From Gracilaria vermiculophylla (lineage: Eukaryota; Rhodophyta; Florideophyceae; Gracilariales; Gracilariaceae): DNA of 64,000 nt. The notes below the pieces were generated by a model that was given only the letters and a program-made list of their open reading frames with translations, had not been told where the DNA came from and made no database searches. The stretch spans positions 1,096,135 to 1,160,134 of the forward strand of contig JAHNZQ020000004.1 in NCBI GenBank assembly GCA_019155205.2. The letters run 5' to 3'. The position numbers and the translations under genes are program-made. Shown piece by piece: positions 42,242 through 53,756 of the stretch (the stretch's first letter is position 1; each line of letters opens with the position of its first letter).

Positions 42242-42883
42242 CACACCCCTTCAAATAAAAGTGCCCACTCAACGAAATTTCTCGACCCAGGTAATCTCTG
42301 GGAAGCTTGCAAAAGAACGCGAAGGATGAAGGGGAATCCAATGAAAGTGTCTTGACAAGTGGCAACGACTGCATCGACCAGATAAGGTATATTTAAGCAG
42401 GAGCGAACTATCGTCGTAGATGGGTGCTTTTGAAACCACCTGGACAGACATGCTCACGTTGTAGTCTCGCTCTAGCCCTGCACTGACTCGGCGAGGGACA
42501 GGAGCAAATGCTATTTGCTATTCGCGTAATTCTACCAAGGGTTACAACAAAGACAAAAAACCGTCCAATTCACCACCCACGTCGCGGCGAAATACTGTAG
42601 CATGGCGACGACGCGCATAGCCGCATGGTCGTCCACTTCGCCCGGCGGCATCGTGCGCGCGCTAATCCGATCACGGCGTAAGGTATATTCCTGACCCACA
42701 GCGCTGGTGCTTATCAGCACAATTCCCGTCGCCTTCAGAAACCAAGGATGTTCAGCGCACAGATCCCCGTCCTATACCATTTGTGACGTAAAAATTGCCC
42801 TCAAGCTCTGTTCACCAGGTGCTATTTGCACAACCTCACGCGTTTGTTCTTCTTGTCTTTGGGCACGTTTGTTATTCTTTGCC

Positions 42884-44650
42884 ATGGCAGCAGAAGCCGA
42901 CATGAACCGTTTTGTCGGGCAACAATGTCCCCCAGTCCTCGATATAATCAACGATATTCTTTCACAATCCACAGCAACTCCCGTGATCGCCATTGTTGAA
43001 GGCTTGCTAGATGCAGCCGTAGATTCGCAAGCAAACAGTGCCATGCGATGCTCAGCAGGGTTTCAGGCTTCAAAGTCCACCCATTCTACCGCGAAATCCT
43101 CCGTGGAGTCGGACTCTGAATCAGAGGAATCTTCTGTCTCGTCTTCTTCGAACACCTCGTCGTCTTCCTCAGCGTCAAATTTGAAGCGCACGGATTGTCA
43201 TCGGGCTAAAACAGTTGAACTAGTTCGGACGGTTCAAGAAACCAAATCCGAGGAGGAAGCCGCGCACTTGCGATCAAAGCATGAACTAGACCCTGAGAAA
43301 ATAACGATCCCAATTCCAAATGTTACAATCGAAGCAGATGATGAAATAATTCCTGTTGGTAATATTGTTTCATCCATGGATACTGTTGTGGTCGTTTCTA
43401 CGGCACACTGCCATGCAGACGACGACAAACAATACCTCCCCGCGGCATCTACATTTGGCTCCGATCTAAAAGCAATCAGAGCGCTCGATCACGGTTCTGC
43501 TCTCTGTTTTGAAGATCGCAAGCTTTTGGGATTAGTTGATGAAACTTTTGGACCAGTAGAACGCCCTTTTTACATCGTAAGATTCAATTCAAACGAAGAA
43601 CGCGCCTCTACCGGGGCTAGACAAGGCCAAATGGTATATTTCGTAAAACGCAAGAGCACTTGGGTGAGAGGAAGTGATGTTCTCACCAAAGGTTATGATA
43701 CCAGCAATTGGGATGATGAAGAGTGCAATGTTCCGGATGACTTTTCTGACGACGAACAGGAAAGAGCTGCGAAGCAAGCAGAAAAGAGGGCAAGAGCTCA
43801 AAGGCGAGAAACTGATGTGCCTGGTGTGAGCGTCCCGAAGCGCCGAAGATTTGGCCCTTCAGTTCGCGGCGGCATTCAACGTGGGCGACCCAGATCTAGA
43901 CACGGAGTGAATCCGAATACCGAGCACAGAGTTTTTTCTCCAGATCCCATGCGAAACCCTGTTAGCCACCCTACTGCCCATGCTAGGCAAAATTCTCAGT
44001 TCGGGACGCAACTACGAGGGGATTTAAATGGAGAACCTCCTGGGCGAGGTATGAACGCAGTCCCATATCCTTACTTACGCACTCAAGCGGGTCAACTAGG
44101 TCATACGCTTCCCTCACACCCACAACTGCAGACAGGCTTTATTGGAGACCCACGGTCACAGACTGCTCCCCCTGCACCCACTCCGCAAATGCAACAGTAT
44201 CATAATCCCTCAGGTCTATCACATCCATATATGCCTGTATCGAGTTCTTACAATGTCGAGGGAAATGCATTACATAATACCAATCGAAGGGGACTAAATT
44301 ACAACGGGGTACATGAGGTTTACAATAATAACGGAGTGCCTAGCTCCCAACAGCAGTTTTACCAGATTCCAAATCCATATTGGCACGGAGTGCTTCACCC
44401 TCAGATGCATCTACTGGGAAATGCCGCCGAAATCCACCGACCCAGTTCATTCTACGGAGGACCGCTAAATCAGCCTTTCGGCAGTCAAGGAACAAACCAG
44501 CAATTACCTCCACCCAACCAATATCTTCCTTCCAATTTTACGAACTACGTGCCGAGGAATGCAACATCGACGCATAACGATGCTGAAGGAGACCAAGAGC
44601 AGTATCAACAGCAATCAGTAAATCTGCGTCGGCCCAGAGGGCGCAGATGA
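42884..44650 (+). CDS. NAF1: NAF1, H/ACA snoRNP assembly factor
   Basis: This 588-aa protein starts at the ATG in GCCATGG (42,884); the frame is open further left but without ATG. The N-half is acidic and Ser-rich (SESEESSVSSSSNTSSSSS). The Gar1/Naf1 core lies at about residues 155-275: IKAIRALDHGSALCF-like text, then EDRKLLGLVDETFGPVERPF and YIVRFNS, which is diagnostic. After it come an acidic VPDDFSDDEQE and a basic KQAEKRARAQRR segment, and a long Pro/Gln/Asn-rich tail. NAF1 takes the place of GAR1 while H/ACA RNPs assemble with NAP57/dyskerin in the nucleus, then leaves. It is longer than yeast NAF1 (492 aa), mainly in the tail. Confidence 0.92.
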   Translation: MAAEADMNRFVGQQCPPVLDIINDILSQSTATPVIAIVEGLLDAAVDSQANSAMRCSAGFQASKSTHSTAKSSVESDSESEESSVSSSSNTSSSSSASNLKRTDCHRAKTVELVRTVQETKSEEEAAHLRSKHELDPEKITIPIPNVTIEADDEIIPVGNIVSSMDTVVVVSTAHCHADDDKQYLPAASTFGSDLKAIRALDHGSALCFEDRKLLGLVDETFGPVERPFYIVRFNSNEERASTGARQGQMVYFVKRKSTWVRGSDVLTKGYDTSNWDDEECNVPDDFSDDEQERAAKQAEKRARAQRRETDVPGVSVPKRRRFGPSVRGGIQRGRPRSRHGVNPNTEHRVFSPDPMRNPVSHPTAHARQNSQFGTQLRGDLNGEPPGRGMNAVPYPYLRTQAGQLGHTLPSHPQLQTGFIGDPRSQTAPPAPTPQMQQYHNPSGLSHPYMPVSSSYNVEGNALHNTNRRGLNYNGVHEVYNNNGVPSSQQQFYQIPNPYWHGVLHPQMHLLGNAAEIHRPSSFYGGPLNQPFGSQGTNQQLPPPNQYLPSNFTNYVPRNATSTHNDAEGDQEQYQQQSVNLRRPRGRR

Positions 44651-46518
44651 AATGCGGATTTATGGACCATAAGCCCAATTGTGCAACTAAACTGGGTTTC
44701 ATGAAAAAAGTTCTTGATTTATGATCAAGCATGTGTGACATGTGATAATTGTATGACGTTGATGATAATTTGCTCGTATCTGTGATGAACAGTCGAGCAA
44801 CATAAGACTAGTTAGAACTTACTTCATATTTGAAACCTGTTCTTTCGACAAACCATGGTGCTGAGTTGAAGAAGTTTGGTAATCACGGTAAGTTTAAAAA
44901 AATCCTACAGAAGAAGTTCGCTCTTCGACAGTTTGATAAGAAAAGCATTTTTTCCTTAATCAGAGAAATAAGTCTGCTAAGGTCTCCGCGGAAATGCTCG
45001 AACGGGCGAGCATACGCACATGAGATATTATGTCCAGCTACGTGAACCTACTTTATCAACCCCACCCGCATTATAGACAAGGGAACAAGTTTTCAATCTT
45101 TGACACGATTTGTGTTCGGAGTTGTAGGTCTTTGCTAAACGGACTTTCATCTAGTAACTTCGAGTATCGTAAAATAAGCTTGCTACCCTGTTTCTTCTTC
45201 GCCAGTGTTGTAAACCCTTGTTGGTCAGATATGTATGAAAGAAGTCACAAACCGAGTGCAGATAACTGAAAAAGTGCAGCACTTCCACAGTGCGATATGA
45301 AAGGCATCGCTTCATGTCACAACGTGCACAATGAAACAAATCTCAACTGGAATAGCGAGCTGTCTTTGAGAGGAACAACGCCGAGCGTCTCAAATCACAA
45401 AACTGCCACTGCTCTCACTGTCTCTGCCAACTGTTGCCGCTACACTGAGGCTCAAAGATGCTGTCTGTCTTCTTCCTCGCCTTTCGCTGCTCTCTCACCA
45501 CTCAGGGCGTATATCAGAGCTGAACGCACCGTCTCCCAGCTCTCCCTCCCTCCACATGTCCGTTTCTTCGCATCCCAAACCCCGCCACGCCTCGCTGGCG
45601 CCCTTCCACAAACCAGTTTTCTTTTGTTACGCTCTCTACCGCCACATTCACATCGTTTTTGTCACGTCAAACTAGTGTCGATTATCTTATCGCTTTGTAA
45701 ACAGAACGTTCTGCAACAACATGTATTTAACGTGTTTCATGTTCGTTCGTGCAATGCTGTTCAAATGATGTTGACTACAAGGCTTGTGAATGAAACCAGC
45801 CCTTGCACGCGTCTGACTACGACATAGACTTTGTTGGGGAAGGAGCTTGATGGACTTGAAATCTAGGCTTTCAAGTCTAACAATGGTAGTCTAAACGATT
45901 GCACTGGATGGTAAATTGGTTTCGATTCAAGGTTAGTCGAGTTGTACACTTGGTTGAAGTACTGTAGCCCACCCTTCGGTTTCTGTGCCCCTACAGTACT
46001 TTAGTATTAAAGTAATCTAAGGTTCAAAGTAAGTACAACACAGGAAGCGATACTGTACGAACTAAAACTGAAAATAAGCTTGCCAGCTCGACTGAAATTT
46101 TTTTTTCCAGCTCCCGCCCGAATCGCAGACATGCTGTACTCAGGAGTGCGGCACCCCAAACCCGTCTTATTGCTCAGTTCACCTTTTCCACTCTTTGGGG
46201 CTCTCAAGTGAGTGCAACAAAACACCTTTACCACCCCAGACCTGCACAACCCTACTCGCAGGATTTCTAAGCTGTTCAACTTCGTCAAGCTCCTCCTGTA
46301 TCTGGAATCCTTGTCGCACTAGATTAGTGAACCAACAGCCTGTTCTGTCACACCGCTCAAAGTTGTCAGAACCGCGAAGAACGGACTACTTGTCGCCTAG
46401 CTACTTTCACCGACACCATTGTCTTTGTTTCTGATTTAGTTCTGTTCTAAAGTCTCACCCCCACGTATCTCTGCCCGCAACTGTTCCTTTCGGGTGTGGG
46501 CAGTGGCTACAGGTACAC
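44651..46518. other. Long spacer upstream of the cullin gene
   Basis: The plus frame 45,297-45,827 (176 codons, ATG) is Ser/Leu/Cys-rich without any motif and I do not call it a gene. A perfect hairpin sits at 45,957-46,001. The last few hundred bases are pyrimidine-rich and probably contain the cullin promoter and leader. Confidence 0.4.
45957..46001. repeat. Hairpin with AAGTACTGTAG arms
   Basis: AAGTACTGTAG and CTACAGTACTT are perfect 11-bp arms around a 23-base loop. It lies about 520 bp upstream of the cullin start and belongs to the same palindrome family seen in other spacers. Confidence 0.7.
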
Positions 46519-49500
46519 ATGATGCCAATTCACGGAAGCTCATTCGATAATGACCTGGACAGTCGCTGGCAAAACGTGAAAGCCCGACTCTCCGCTGTTT
46601 TGCGGAATATGCAAGACACTCCAGTGAAGACCTCCCCGGAAGAATGGAGCAAAATCTTTACAGATGTTGCGAATCTTTACGATGAAAACGATGCAATGCG
46701 GATGCGGAGAATGTATGTTCATGTTCGTCAATTCGTGCGAGACCTGGTTGATGTGCAACTCCAACAATTGCAGGTTTTGGACGGTACTACGCTTTTGTCG
46801 GAGTACGTTCGTCGATGGAAAGTCGCCTGGAAGTACACAATGTTCATGAAGCGAGTTTTACATCATCTGCAACGATTTTGGATAAAGGACAACATGAACA
46901 CGCTGAAAAATGATCCTGTGCGACCTCTAGACAAGCTTTTGATGTTCTATTGGAGGGAAGATCTTCTAAGCAATTTGCCATCTATCGTTGGCATTGCCCT
47001 TAATCTAATTGATGAAGACCGTCGGGGTATTCCGATAAATCGCGATGCTGTTCGTGGTGTCGTTGAAAACTTTGTCGAGATCGGTGCTGCAGATGTTTGT
47101 GAACACGAGTTCTATGACACTATTGATTGCATTTATGAGCACTCTTCCGATAAGATATCAAGACTTCATTTATACACACATGTTTTTGAAGAAAGGTTTT
47201 TGTCTCGTACTCGGAAGTTTTACAAAGAGGAAGGAGCTCGCATTGCTCGAGATGGAAACATAACAACTTTTGTTAAACAGATACAGAACTATCTCGACGC
47301 GGAAGAAACGCGCGTTCGTAGTCTTCTGCACAAAGATTCCACACTGCGTGTTCGTCAAGCTGCTGAGGAGGAACTGATTGGAAACCACAAAGAGTATCTT
47401 CAGAAGGAAGCGATGAGAATGGTTCGTGAGAGCTGTACCAATGATTTACATGTCGTTTTCAAGCTCTTGGAACGTGTTGAAAATGGCTTGACTCCAATTG
47501 GTACCTTCTTCTTAAATTTCGTTCGCGATGAAGGTAACTCTTTAGTTGTCAAACATATTGATGGTCTAAAGGGGAATAAAACTATTTCTCAAAACCTAAT
47601 ACTTGTGGAACGTCTCATAAGTCTATATTGGAAACATGCGAAAATGGCCAAACGATGTTTTGAAGGTTCTAACATGATATTGGTAGCGATTGACAACGCT
47701 TTCTGTGGTTTTGTGAACCGCTCTTTGGGTTACATATGTTTAGCCAGTTTACTTGCTCATTACATTCATCGATTGTTGAGCCCAAAGACAATGGATGGGG
47801 TTTGCATAGTAGATGAATACGATGAGTGTAACGAGAATGAGTCAGAAAGTTCTCGTAAACAAACTGGCACTGTTCTTCAGTTTCATGAGCTCAAATGCCT
47901 AACACCAGAACTTTTTGATAACAATAATGGTATTCAATCGGTTCGAGACGATCTTCAAAGAGAACGGCTCATGAACGAACTCGTAAGACTTTTTGGATAT
48001 CTTGATGACAAGGATATTTTCTTCGAAACCCACCGAAGACTTTTTGCAAAGCGGTTATTGTATGGGTCGAAGGGAGAGGCAGAAAGAGTGTTCATTAGAA
48101 AACTCAAGCAGAAGGCTGGCCACACATATACGCAACGGCTATCTGGTATGCTTCAAGATGTTTGTTCAGGCAAGAAACTGAGGAGCCTGTTCGAAAGCTA
48201 TATTGGTGCGTTACGAGTTCATGCTTGGGAAACACAAAGAGAGAGAGAACAGCAGACCAATCAAGGTAATATGGAAAATGCCCGCAACATAAGCCTCTTG
48301 GAGGCACAAGAGATACTGTTGCTTGAGGTAGAGAAACTTGGCAACATACCCGCACACATGCATGATTGGTTTAAAGCAAGTATCTCTACAGTGAATGGGG
48401 CTGTGGATAGACAAGAATCCTTCATTCTTCGAAAATTACAAGAGTACATACCGAAATTAGGAAAGAGGGTGGCTAATCTTCAAAGTTCTCAAAACGAAAA
48501 TGGGACTTGGATTCCGACATCGTATACAACCCCTTCGCACATTTTTACTGCAGAAGAGACCACCATTGCCGAAGCATTACAAATTGATTTTAATGGATAC
48601 ATCTTCAACGCATTGGACTGGCCAACGGAAAAGAGACTTAACCTTAAGATGCCTCCTGTTTTAACGAAGTGCCAGCAATTGTTTTCTCAGTTCCATATGC
48701 GAAACAAAAAGCCAATGAAACTAACATGGGTCCACTCCTCTTCAACGATACATCTTACTGCAAGGATCAACTCTTGTAAGTACACTTTTGTGGTGTCTAC
48801 ACCTCAGGCTTGCTTTCTTCTACTTCTGAATGATCGGGATTCAATATCAGTCAGAGATGCGGCACGATACTTGAACATGAGCACGGAGGACTTGCTCGAG
48901 CATCTCGAACCACTGACATCCTTCAAGACACACAAGCTGCTGATCATCAATAACAACATATTTCCTCACCCTTTCGCACCTCCCCATTCGTTGATGCCAC
49001 AGTTGATATCTCCATCTGATATTCCTTCTTTGGGACCCACTCATTTACAAGCACAGTCGACCATGGCTTCAAACCAGGGGGGTTCTGGTTCAATCATTCT
49101 TCAGGACATGAAAAAGAGAAAAATGCCGAGTATTTGCCTGACAAGACCACCGCAACTGAAGAGACAACGATTTTCTCCGAATTCACTCGACTCAAACTCC
49201 GAATTTCCAAGCGCGTCACCTAATCAAGGCGGAGATGATAAACTCCAGCTTCCTTCCGTTCGCCAGATCCTTGCCTCTACTCCTATCCCATGTTCGCTGC
49301 CCATTATGCCCATTCTGTACCCAATGCACCATTCTTCCTCCATTTCACCAAATGTGGGTTCAACTTGCCTCAAACCAACACTTAATGAAGTGGGGGACTC
49401 GTTCATCCACTTCAACAAGAATTTCGAATCCCGACATCGAAAGATGGTTTTCCCGTCAAAGGTGTCAAGAATAGTAGGGACAGAAGCGAAGGTTACAAAA

Positions 49501-49734
49501 CGCAGTGTGGTTATGGATAGAAACACTCAAATAGATGCCGTCTTAGTTCGGGTTATGAAATCTCGAAGGCAGGCTAGCTACAGTGAGCTTTGCACGGAGG
49601 TCATATCTGCGCTCGCTAGACAACAATTTATGCCGGATCCCACTCAAATCAAGAAAAGATTGGAACGCATGATTGACCAGGAGTACATTACGAGGGATGA
49701 GAATGATTCGAAGCTGTACGTATACAACCCGTAA
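46519..49734 (+). CDS. Cullin, scaffold of a ubiquitin ligase
   Basis: This 1,071-aa protein is well above the usual 750-800 aa. The N-terminal half holds cullin repeats (from about residue 20), which bind substrate adaptors. The cullin homology region follows, with landmarks ELVRLFGYLDDKDIFFETHRRLFAKRLLYG (about 480-515) for RBX1 binding. A winged-helix segment (VVSTPQACFLLLLNDRD...) lies at about 755-815. The C-terminal neddylation domain ends the protein: IDAVLVRVMKSRRQASYSEL, with K1014 as the expected NEDD8 site, then FMPDPTQIKKRLERMIDQEY. Oddities are a low-complexity insertion of about 145 aa (residues 816-959) between the winged helix and the DSFIHFNKNF segment, and a shorter acidic one near 430-450. 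CUL1/CUL3/CUL4 class cannot be settled by eye. Confidence 0.92.
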   Translation: MMPIHGSSFDNDLDSRWQNVKARLSAVLRNMQDTPVKTSPEEWSKIFTDVANLYDENDAMRMRRMYVHVRQFVRDLVDVQLQQLQVLDGTTLLSEYVRRWKVAWKYTMFMKRVLHHLQRFWIKDNMNTLKNDPVRPLDKLLMFYWREDLLSNLPSIVGIALNLIDEDRRGIPINRDAVRGVVENFVEIGAADVCEHEFYDTIDCIYEHSSDKISRLHLYTHVFEERFLSRTRKFYKEEGARIARDGNITTFVKQIQNYLDAEETRVRSLLHKDSTLRVRQAAEEELIGNHKEYLQKEAMRMVRESCTNDLHVVFKLLERVENGLTPIGTFFLNFVRDEGNSLVVKHIDGLKGNKTISQNLILVERLISLYWKHAKMAKRCFEGSNMILVAIDNAFCGFVNRSLGYICLASLLAHYIHRLLSPKTMDGVCIVDEYDECNENESESSRKQTGTVLQFHELKCLTPELFDNNNGIQSVRDDLQRERLMNELVRLFGYLDDKDIFFETHRRLFAKRLLYGSKGEAERVFIRKLKQKAGHTYTQRLSGMLQDVCSGKKLRSLFESYIGALRVHAWETQREREQQTNQGNMENARNISLLEAQEILLLEVEKLGNIPAHMHDWFKASISTVNGAVDRQESFILRKLQEYIPKLGKRVANLQSSQNENGTWIPTSYTTPSHIFTAEETTIAEALQIDFNGYIFNALDWPTEKRLNLKMPPVLTKCQQLFSQFHMRNKKPMKLTWVHSSSTIHLTARINSCKYTFVVSTPQACFLLLLNDRDSISVRDAARYLNMSTEDLLEHLEPLTSFKTHKLLIINNNIFPHPFAPPHSLMPQLISPSDIPSLGPTHLQAQSTMASNQGGSGSIILQDMKKRKMPSICLTRPPQLKRQRFSPNSLDSNSEFPSASPNQGGDDKLQLPSVRQILASTPIPCSLPIMPILYPMHHSSSISPNVGSTCLKPTLNEVGDSFIHFNKNFESRHRKMVFPSKVSRIVGTEAKVTKRSVVMDRNTQIDAVLVRVMKSRRQASYSELCTEVISALARQQFMPDPTQIKKRLERMIDQEYITRDENDSKLYVYNP

Positions 49735-49906
49735 TGAGGAGGATAGACCTAAACTATTCGAGGTTTAGTGTTACCCGTTATTTAGCTTAGTATCAACTTA
49801 AACCCACAATCTGACTGTTAACTGTAACTAATTTCGATCTTTTGGCGCGATGACGGCTCATGTCATCGTCGGATAATACCGTGGAGCTGCGGTGCGATGT
49901 ACGTCT

Positions 49907-50443
49907 TCACTGTGAAGATATGTCGAAGTCGTCCGAAGGAAGATCGTCCGTGGCCAAAATCAGGTTAAACCACCCTATCTCCGAGTTAGGACTGAAATCG
50001 GCAGGGTGCTGATACATACCACCAGAGAATACCGGTAGGTCTACGAGATTCTTCCTACTATCATCAAGATGACCGCGCAAAACTCGCTTAACGGAGAATT
50101 TGGTGTTTCCCTCCTCATAAAACCTTTCAATCTCTACTAGAAGCTCCCCGTCTGAATCTGAATACTTCCATGTAGCATCAACCTTGTCGGGTGTAGGCCC
50201 GTCCGTCTTCCCAATAGATAGTGAGCCATCCGATGACAAGTAGACAGCGGATGTGGTGGACACTGCGTCTTCGTCTTCTTCCAATTGGTATGACTTGTTC
50301 ACAATCTTATCCATGGCTATTTTGCATAGCACTGCTTTGCGCGCCACATGGTACGAGCTAGAAGTGTTTGGCTTCTTAGTTTTTCCAAATGCATTCGCAT
50401 GTCTTCGACTGATGAAACTTGGTGAGGGAATGAAGGCTGCCAT
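49907..50443 (-). CDS. Probable plastid protein, unknown (178 aa)
   Basis: The ATG at 50,443 gives MAAFIPSPSFISRRHANAF, a good red-algal plastid presequence (early Phe, Ser/Arg-rich, no acids for about 40 residues). The mature part is acidic (YQLEEDEDAVSTTSAVYLSS) and then beta-rich (ATWKYSDSDGELLVEIERFY, FSVKRVLRGHLDD), ending in a short acidic tail. I recognise no family. The beta-rich pattern could suit a small stroma or thylakoid accessory protein. It is convergent with the cullin gene, 172 bp apart. Confidence 0.7.
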   Translation of the reverse strand: MAAFIPSPSFISRRHANAFGKTKKPNTSSSYHVARKAVLCKIAMDKIVNKSYQLEEDEDAVSTTSAVYLSSDGSLSIGKTDGPTPDKVDATWKYSDSDGELLVEIERFYEEGNTKFSVKRVLRGHLDDSRKNLVDLPVFSGGMYQHPADFSPNSEIGWFNLILATDDLPSDDFDISSQ

Positions 50444-51607
50444 GCTAGAATAAAGTCGAATAGGTTACCGGAGTGTTAATCCTTGAACCTGAAAGCGGTT
50501 TGCGGTGATGTATGTCTGATAAACGAGAAGGCGAGAAGTTCAGAATCACGTCCAAAGGCATGCAGAGCTCTGCTATCAGGCCTACTCTTATCCGCGGTCA
50601 ACAAGAACGTCGCAGTGAAGCATTCGATGGCCTGCATGTTCAGCTCTCCGACACCAATAATTCTGATCCACTCTGTGATTGAGACGAGATTCATGGCGGA
50701 GATCAACCACACAAAATCAGCATTTCAAAATCACGCTTTTCAATGTACTGTGCAATCTTTTCACATGAGCGGCGTGGAAGTACAGTGATAACGTAGTACG
50801 TTTACAGGTTACAAGGGTTATGATATCCCTAACCTAAAGTATTCAGTTCAGTACGGAAGGGTGCAGTACTGGGAACAGGGTTCACCGGATCGACACTGTA
50901 CCTTACGACTTGCTAAGTTACCAATTTCAGCACCTCTGATTTATATTTCTGCATTCACACCGACCCAGGATGTCCGCCCTCTCCGCACTCGACAGTTTCT
51001 GTTGCACAAGTCTGGCGTGACTGTTCCAGGTCAAAGAATCGCGCTCTAGTTTAGCAGACAATAACCATGCAAAGGGGTACTTGGGAGCGCTTTAGATCAC
51101 ATGGAAGGGAAACATTAGAACCACATTCATTGTTGATACGTTAGGAATACGCGCGTACTAAATAATCGTTCGAAACTTGGGTTTCTTTGTTTTTTACTTC
51201 ATAAGCACTGCGTTATAGCTAGCATACAATGCAATACACCTTACACGGTGGGAACAGTCGCGTTCTTTCTCTCTACTGGACCTAATCTAAAGCCTAATCC
51301 TATCACGAATCGCAGCAAGAATAACATGCACAGCTGCCTGAACGCCGAATACCTTATGCCACATATCCCCTTGATGTGGTGACGAGTCATATGATGCAAC
51401 CGTGCTAATGGACAGCTTGAAATGTTGCGACACACTTTTTCTTAACCTATATACCGATCACAATCCAGACCCGTTTTATCTTGAGGTCCTCGAGAGCAAA
51501 CATCCACAGTTTTCGATCAAACAGATTATATCTCGTAAAGTAGCAGCACGCCACAACAATCTTTCGTGTCCTGTGACTTAGTCTTGTGGTTGCTGCCGGT
51601 CCATTCC
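50444..51607. other. Gene-free spacer
   Basis: Only short frames without motifs. The left part is upstream of the 178-aa plastid protein gene; the right part lies beyond the stop of the basic Ser-rich gene. No RNA gene was recognised. Confidence 0.45.
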
Positions 51608-52417
51608 CTACAAGGGCTCGTTCTCCAAGGCGATGAGATTTTGAAAGAGTCCTTTCATGGAAATTGAATCACCTTCGGAATTTGAAAACGTGGAGGTGGT
51701 CCTGAAGATTGCTTCAATCGAAGCGCGCTCCGAGTGAGGCATGTTGTCTTCATCGGAAGTTTTTCCTCCGTTTCGGGTTTCACCTGATCGACTCCTTGTC
51801 TCGTCCCGAATCGCTTGGCGGTAGAAATCCTTCCCGCGCCGTTTCGTGGGGGAACGCCCAACGTCAACCACTTTACTCTGTTTTGAGGGTGACCGGCCAA
51901 AGTCAAGCTTTCCGTGATCACAGCTCGGTTCAAATTCTCGTGTATATTTACATTTAGAACTCATCTCCCGGGCTGATTGAAGCGTAGGAGGCAAGAGCCC
52001 AAGGGAACGCCTGGAAGATCTTTTCCCGGGCGAGTACATACTACTGCGCTTCTGCGAAGCTTCAGAACGAGCCCGGATTTCCGTCGATCCATGCTTCTTT
52101 CGGGATTCCCACGCTGCAGGAAGACTCTCCGCGTTGTGACTGTTTGAAGTGTTCCCATCTTGTGTGTCACGCGGAGAATGCCTGCACTTCCCTTTCCCTT
52201 TCCTGGCCGTAGCAGAACTGTTTGTTCCATTCAAAGAACTCATGGAATGGGCTTTAAGCTCATCGTCGCTGCAGGACTCGACCTCTCGAAAACGAACTTT
52301 CGATAGAACTTGTGAAATCTTTTTGCGTCTTGTTCCCTTGTTGGATGGACATCGGGGTGGAGGTGCGCTCGTTGGAGACAAAGGACGTAGCATTGCATTG
52401 CCCTCTGAGTTTGCCAT
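51608..52417 (-). CDS. Basic Ser/Arg-rich protein, unknown
   Basis: This 269-aa frame opens at an ATG (52,417). It is very rich in Ser, Arg and Lys and largely disordered. Repeated short basic motifs (GRSPSKQSK and GRSPTKRR, codons near 175-195) are SP-x-K sites like those phosphorylated by cyclin-dependent kinases. KGTRRKKISQVLSKVRFRE near the start could be a nuclear localisation signal. A short C-terminal stretch (SMKGLFQNLIALENEP) may form a helix. No domain is recognised; a nuclear or chromatin-linked role is a guess. The very long open frame supports coding. Confidence 0.55.
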   Translation of the reverse strand: MANSEGNAMLRPLSPTSAPPPRCPSNKGTRRKKISQVLSKVRFREVESCSDDELKAHSMSSLNGTNSSATARKGKGKCRHSPRDTQDGNTSNSHNAESLPAAWESRKKHGSTEIRARSEASQKRSSMYSPGKRSSRRSLGLLPPTLQSAREMSSKCKYTREFEPSCDHGKLDFGRSPSKQSKVVDVGRSPTKRRGKDFYRQAIRDETRSRSGETRNGGKTSDEDNMPHSERASIEAIFRTTSTFSNSEGDSISMKGLFQNLIALENEPL

Positions 52418-53756
52418 CGTGAAGTTTCGTATCGTTCACAAACCACGAGGTCGATAATGGCACGGTATTATCTGGGTAATTGCTCCAAGATGTTCCTGAG
52501 GACCACTGGAGGCGAAGCTTTCAAATTTGTGGGAGGGAATAGAAAGGGGAGAACTGCCTTCGTTAGGGTACAGCAGTGCAACCTAAGCATCAGTGTAGAT
52601 ATTGAAAAACAGTCGAACAGAGGATGAGCCTTTCACTGAAAGCGAATGAACTTGATGGAACATTCCGTGAACTCAGATTCTTACCGGGTTTGAATTTCTG
52701 AATTGATAGATTGCTCGATTTAGATTTGGCCTCATCCGCTTGTAGGCATGACATAAATGGAAGCAGATATATACAGTGGGGCCTTTGTTGCACAAGTTGA
52801 AGCAAATTCCCGCTTTGAGCATCGTGGGATCAAGTTCAATGATCTTGAGCCCCGTGAAACATCTTCTAAATTGCGGACATCAAGCTGAGGCATGTCCTAA
52901 ACGTGTCCAAAGCTTGGCAGCATCGTAGGCGAAAAAAAGTCATTAGGGCAATGGTTATTCGTCATACATATCGTTGTACCGTGCCTTTGAGTATAGGTGA
53001 GAGGGTCCATTAGCAAGAGTGGCAAGGCGAGAGGACGAATTAAAGTTGCTTGTTAGCTGATTGAAAGTGATGCAGAGTTTCACTGTACCACTTAATTAGC
53101 GACATGCCAAACGAAACGCCTGTCGTAACGATATGAGGGAAGCCTGAAAACCTAGGAGGCTTTTGGTTCTGTAGAAGGAGGACGCACGATGGACACTGAG
53201 TTTCGGCACTTCAGAGAGATGTACTTGATTCTCGGCGTTCACACTGATTCTCTCATTAGACTCAATACATTTGTGAAGACACACCGACCGAGTTGATTAA
53301 GAAGATTCCCAAAACAATCCGTAGTCTCTTGACACATCAAGAAACGAAGATTCGATGGTGTACTACCAAACTAGTGAGCACGGTATCGCGGATATTTCAC
53401 GTCATTAAATATTCGATGCACAGCTTCGTGCCGAAATTTGGCGCTTTCGGAAAATAGTGCAGGACGGCAATGATGTTCAGATTCCCGCCAGCCCTATGTC
53501 GTTGCAACAGACGGGATCCATCGCTGTGATGCTCATTGGGCACCGTTGGGGATTTCTGTTCTGTGGGTGCGCTTCCGGACAGCATTCCGGGGCGCTGAAC
53601 GCAGCATTCCAGGGCTTTGAACACTAGTGTATCCCAGCAGGCTACATCTTTGTTGAAGTTCCGTCAACAGCTTCCAGCATTTTTCTTGGTATTCACTACC
53701 TTCGCTAAGCGTTACCTCGAGAAGATATTCACTGTCTAAACATCCGCTTGGCCGTT
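52418..53756. other. Gene-free spacer
   Basis: About 1.3 kb between divergent genes. Short frames on both strands show no motifs. It must carry promoters of the Ser/Arg-rich gene and of the AMMECR1 gene. Confidence 0.45.

Noticed and set aside
42707..42883. Longer NAF1 start 59 codons upstream
   Set aside because: That start would be GTG; the first ATG in good context is at 42,884 and precedes the conserved part.
45297..45827. 176-codon plus-strand ORF with ATG
   Set aside because: Composition is Ser/Leu/Cys-rich without domain, transit peptide or repeats, and such open frames arise by chance in these spacers.
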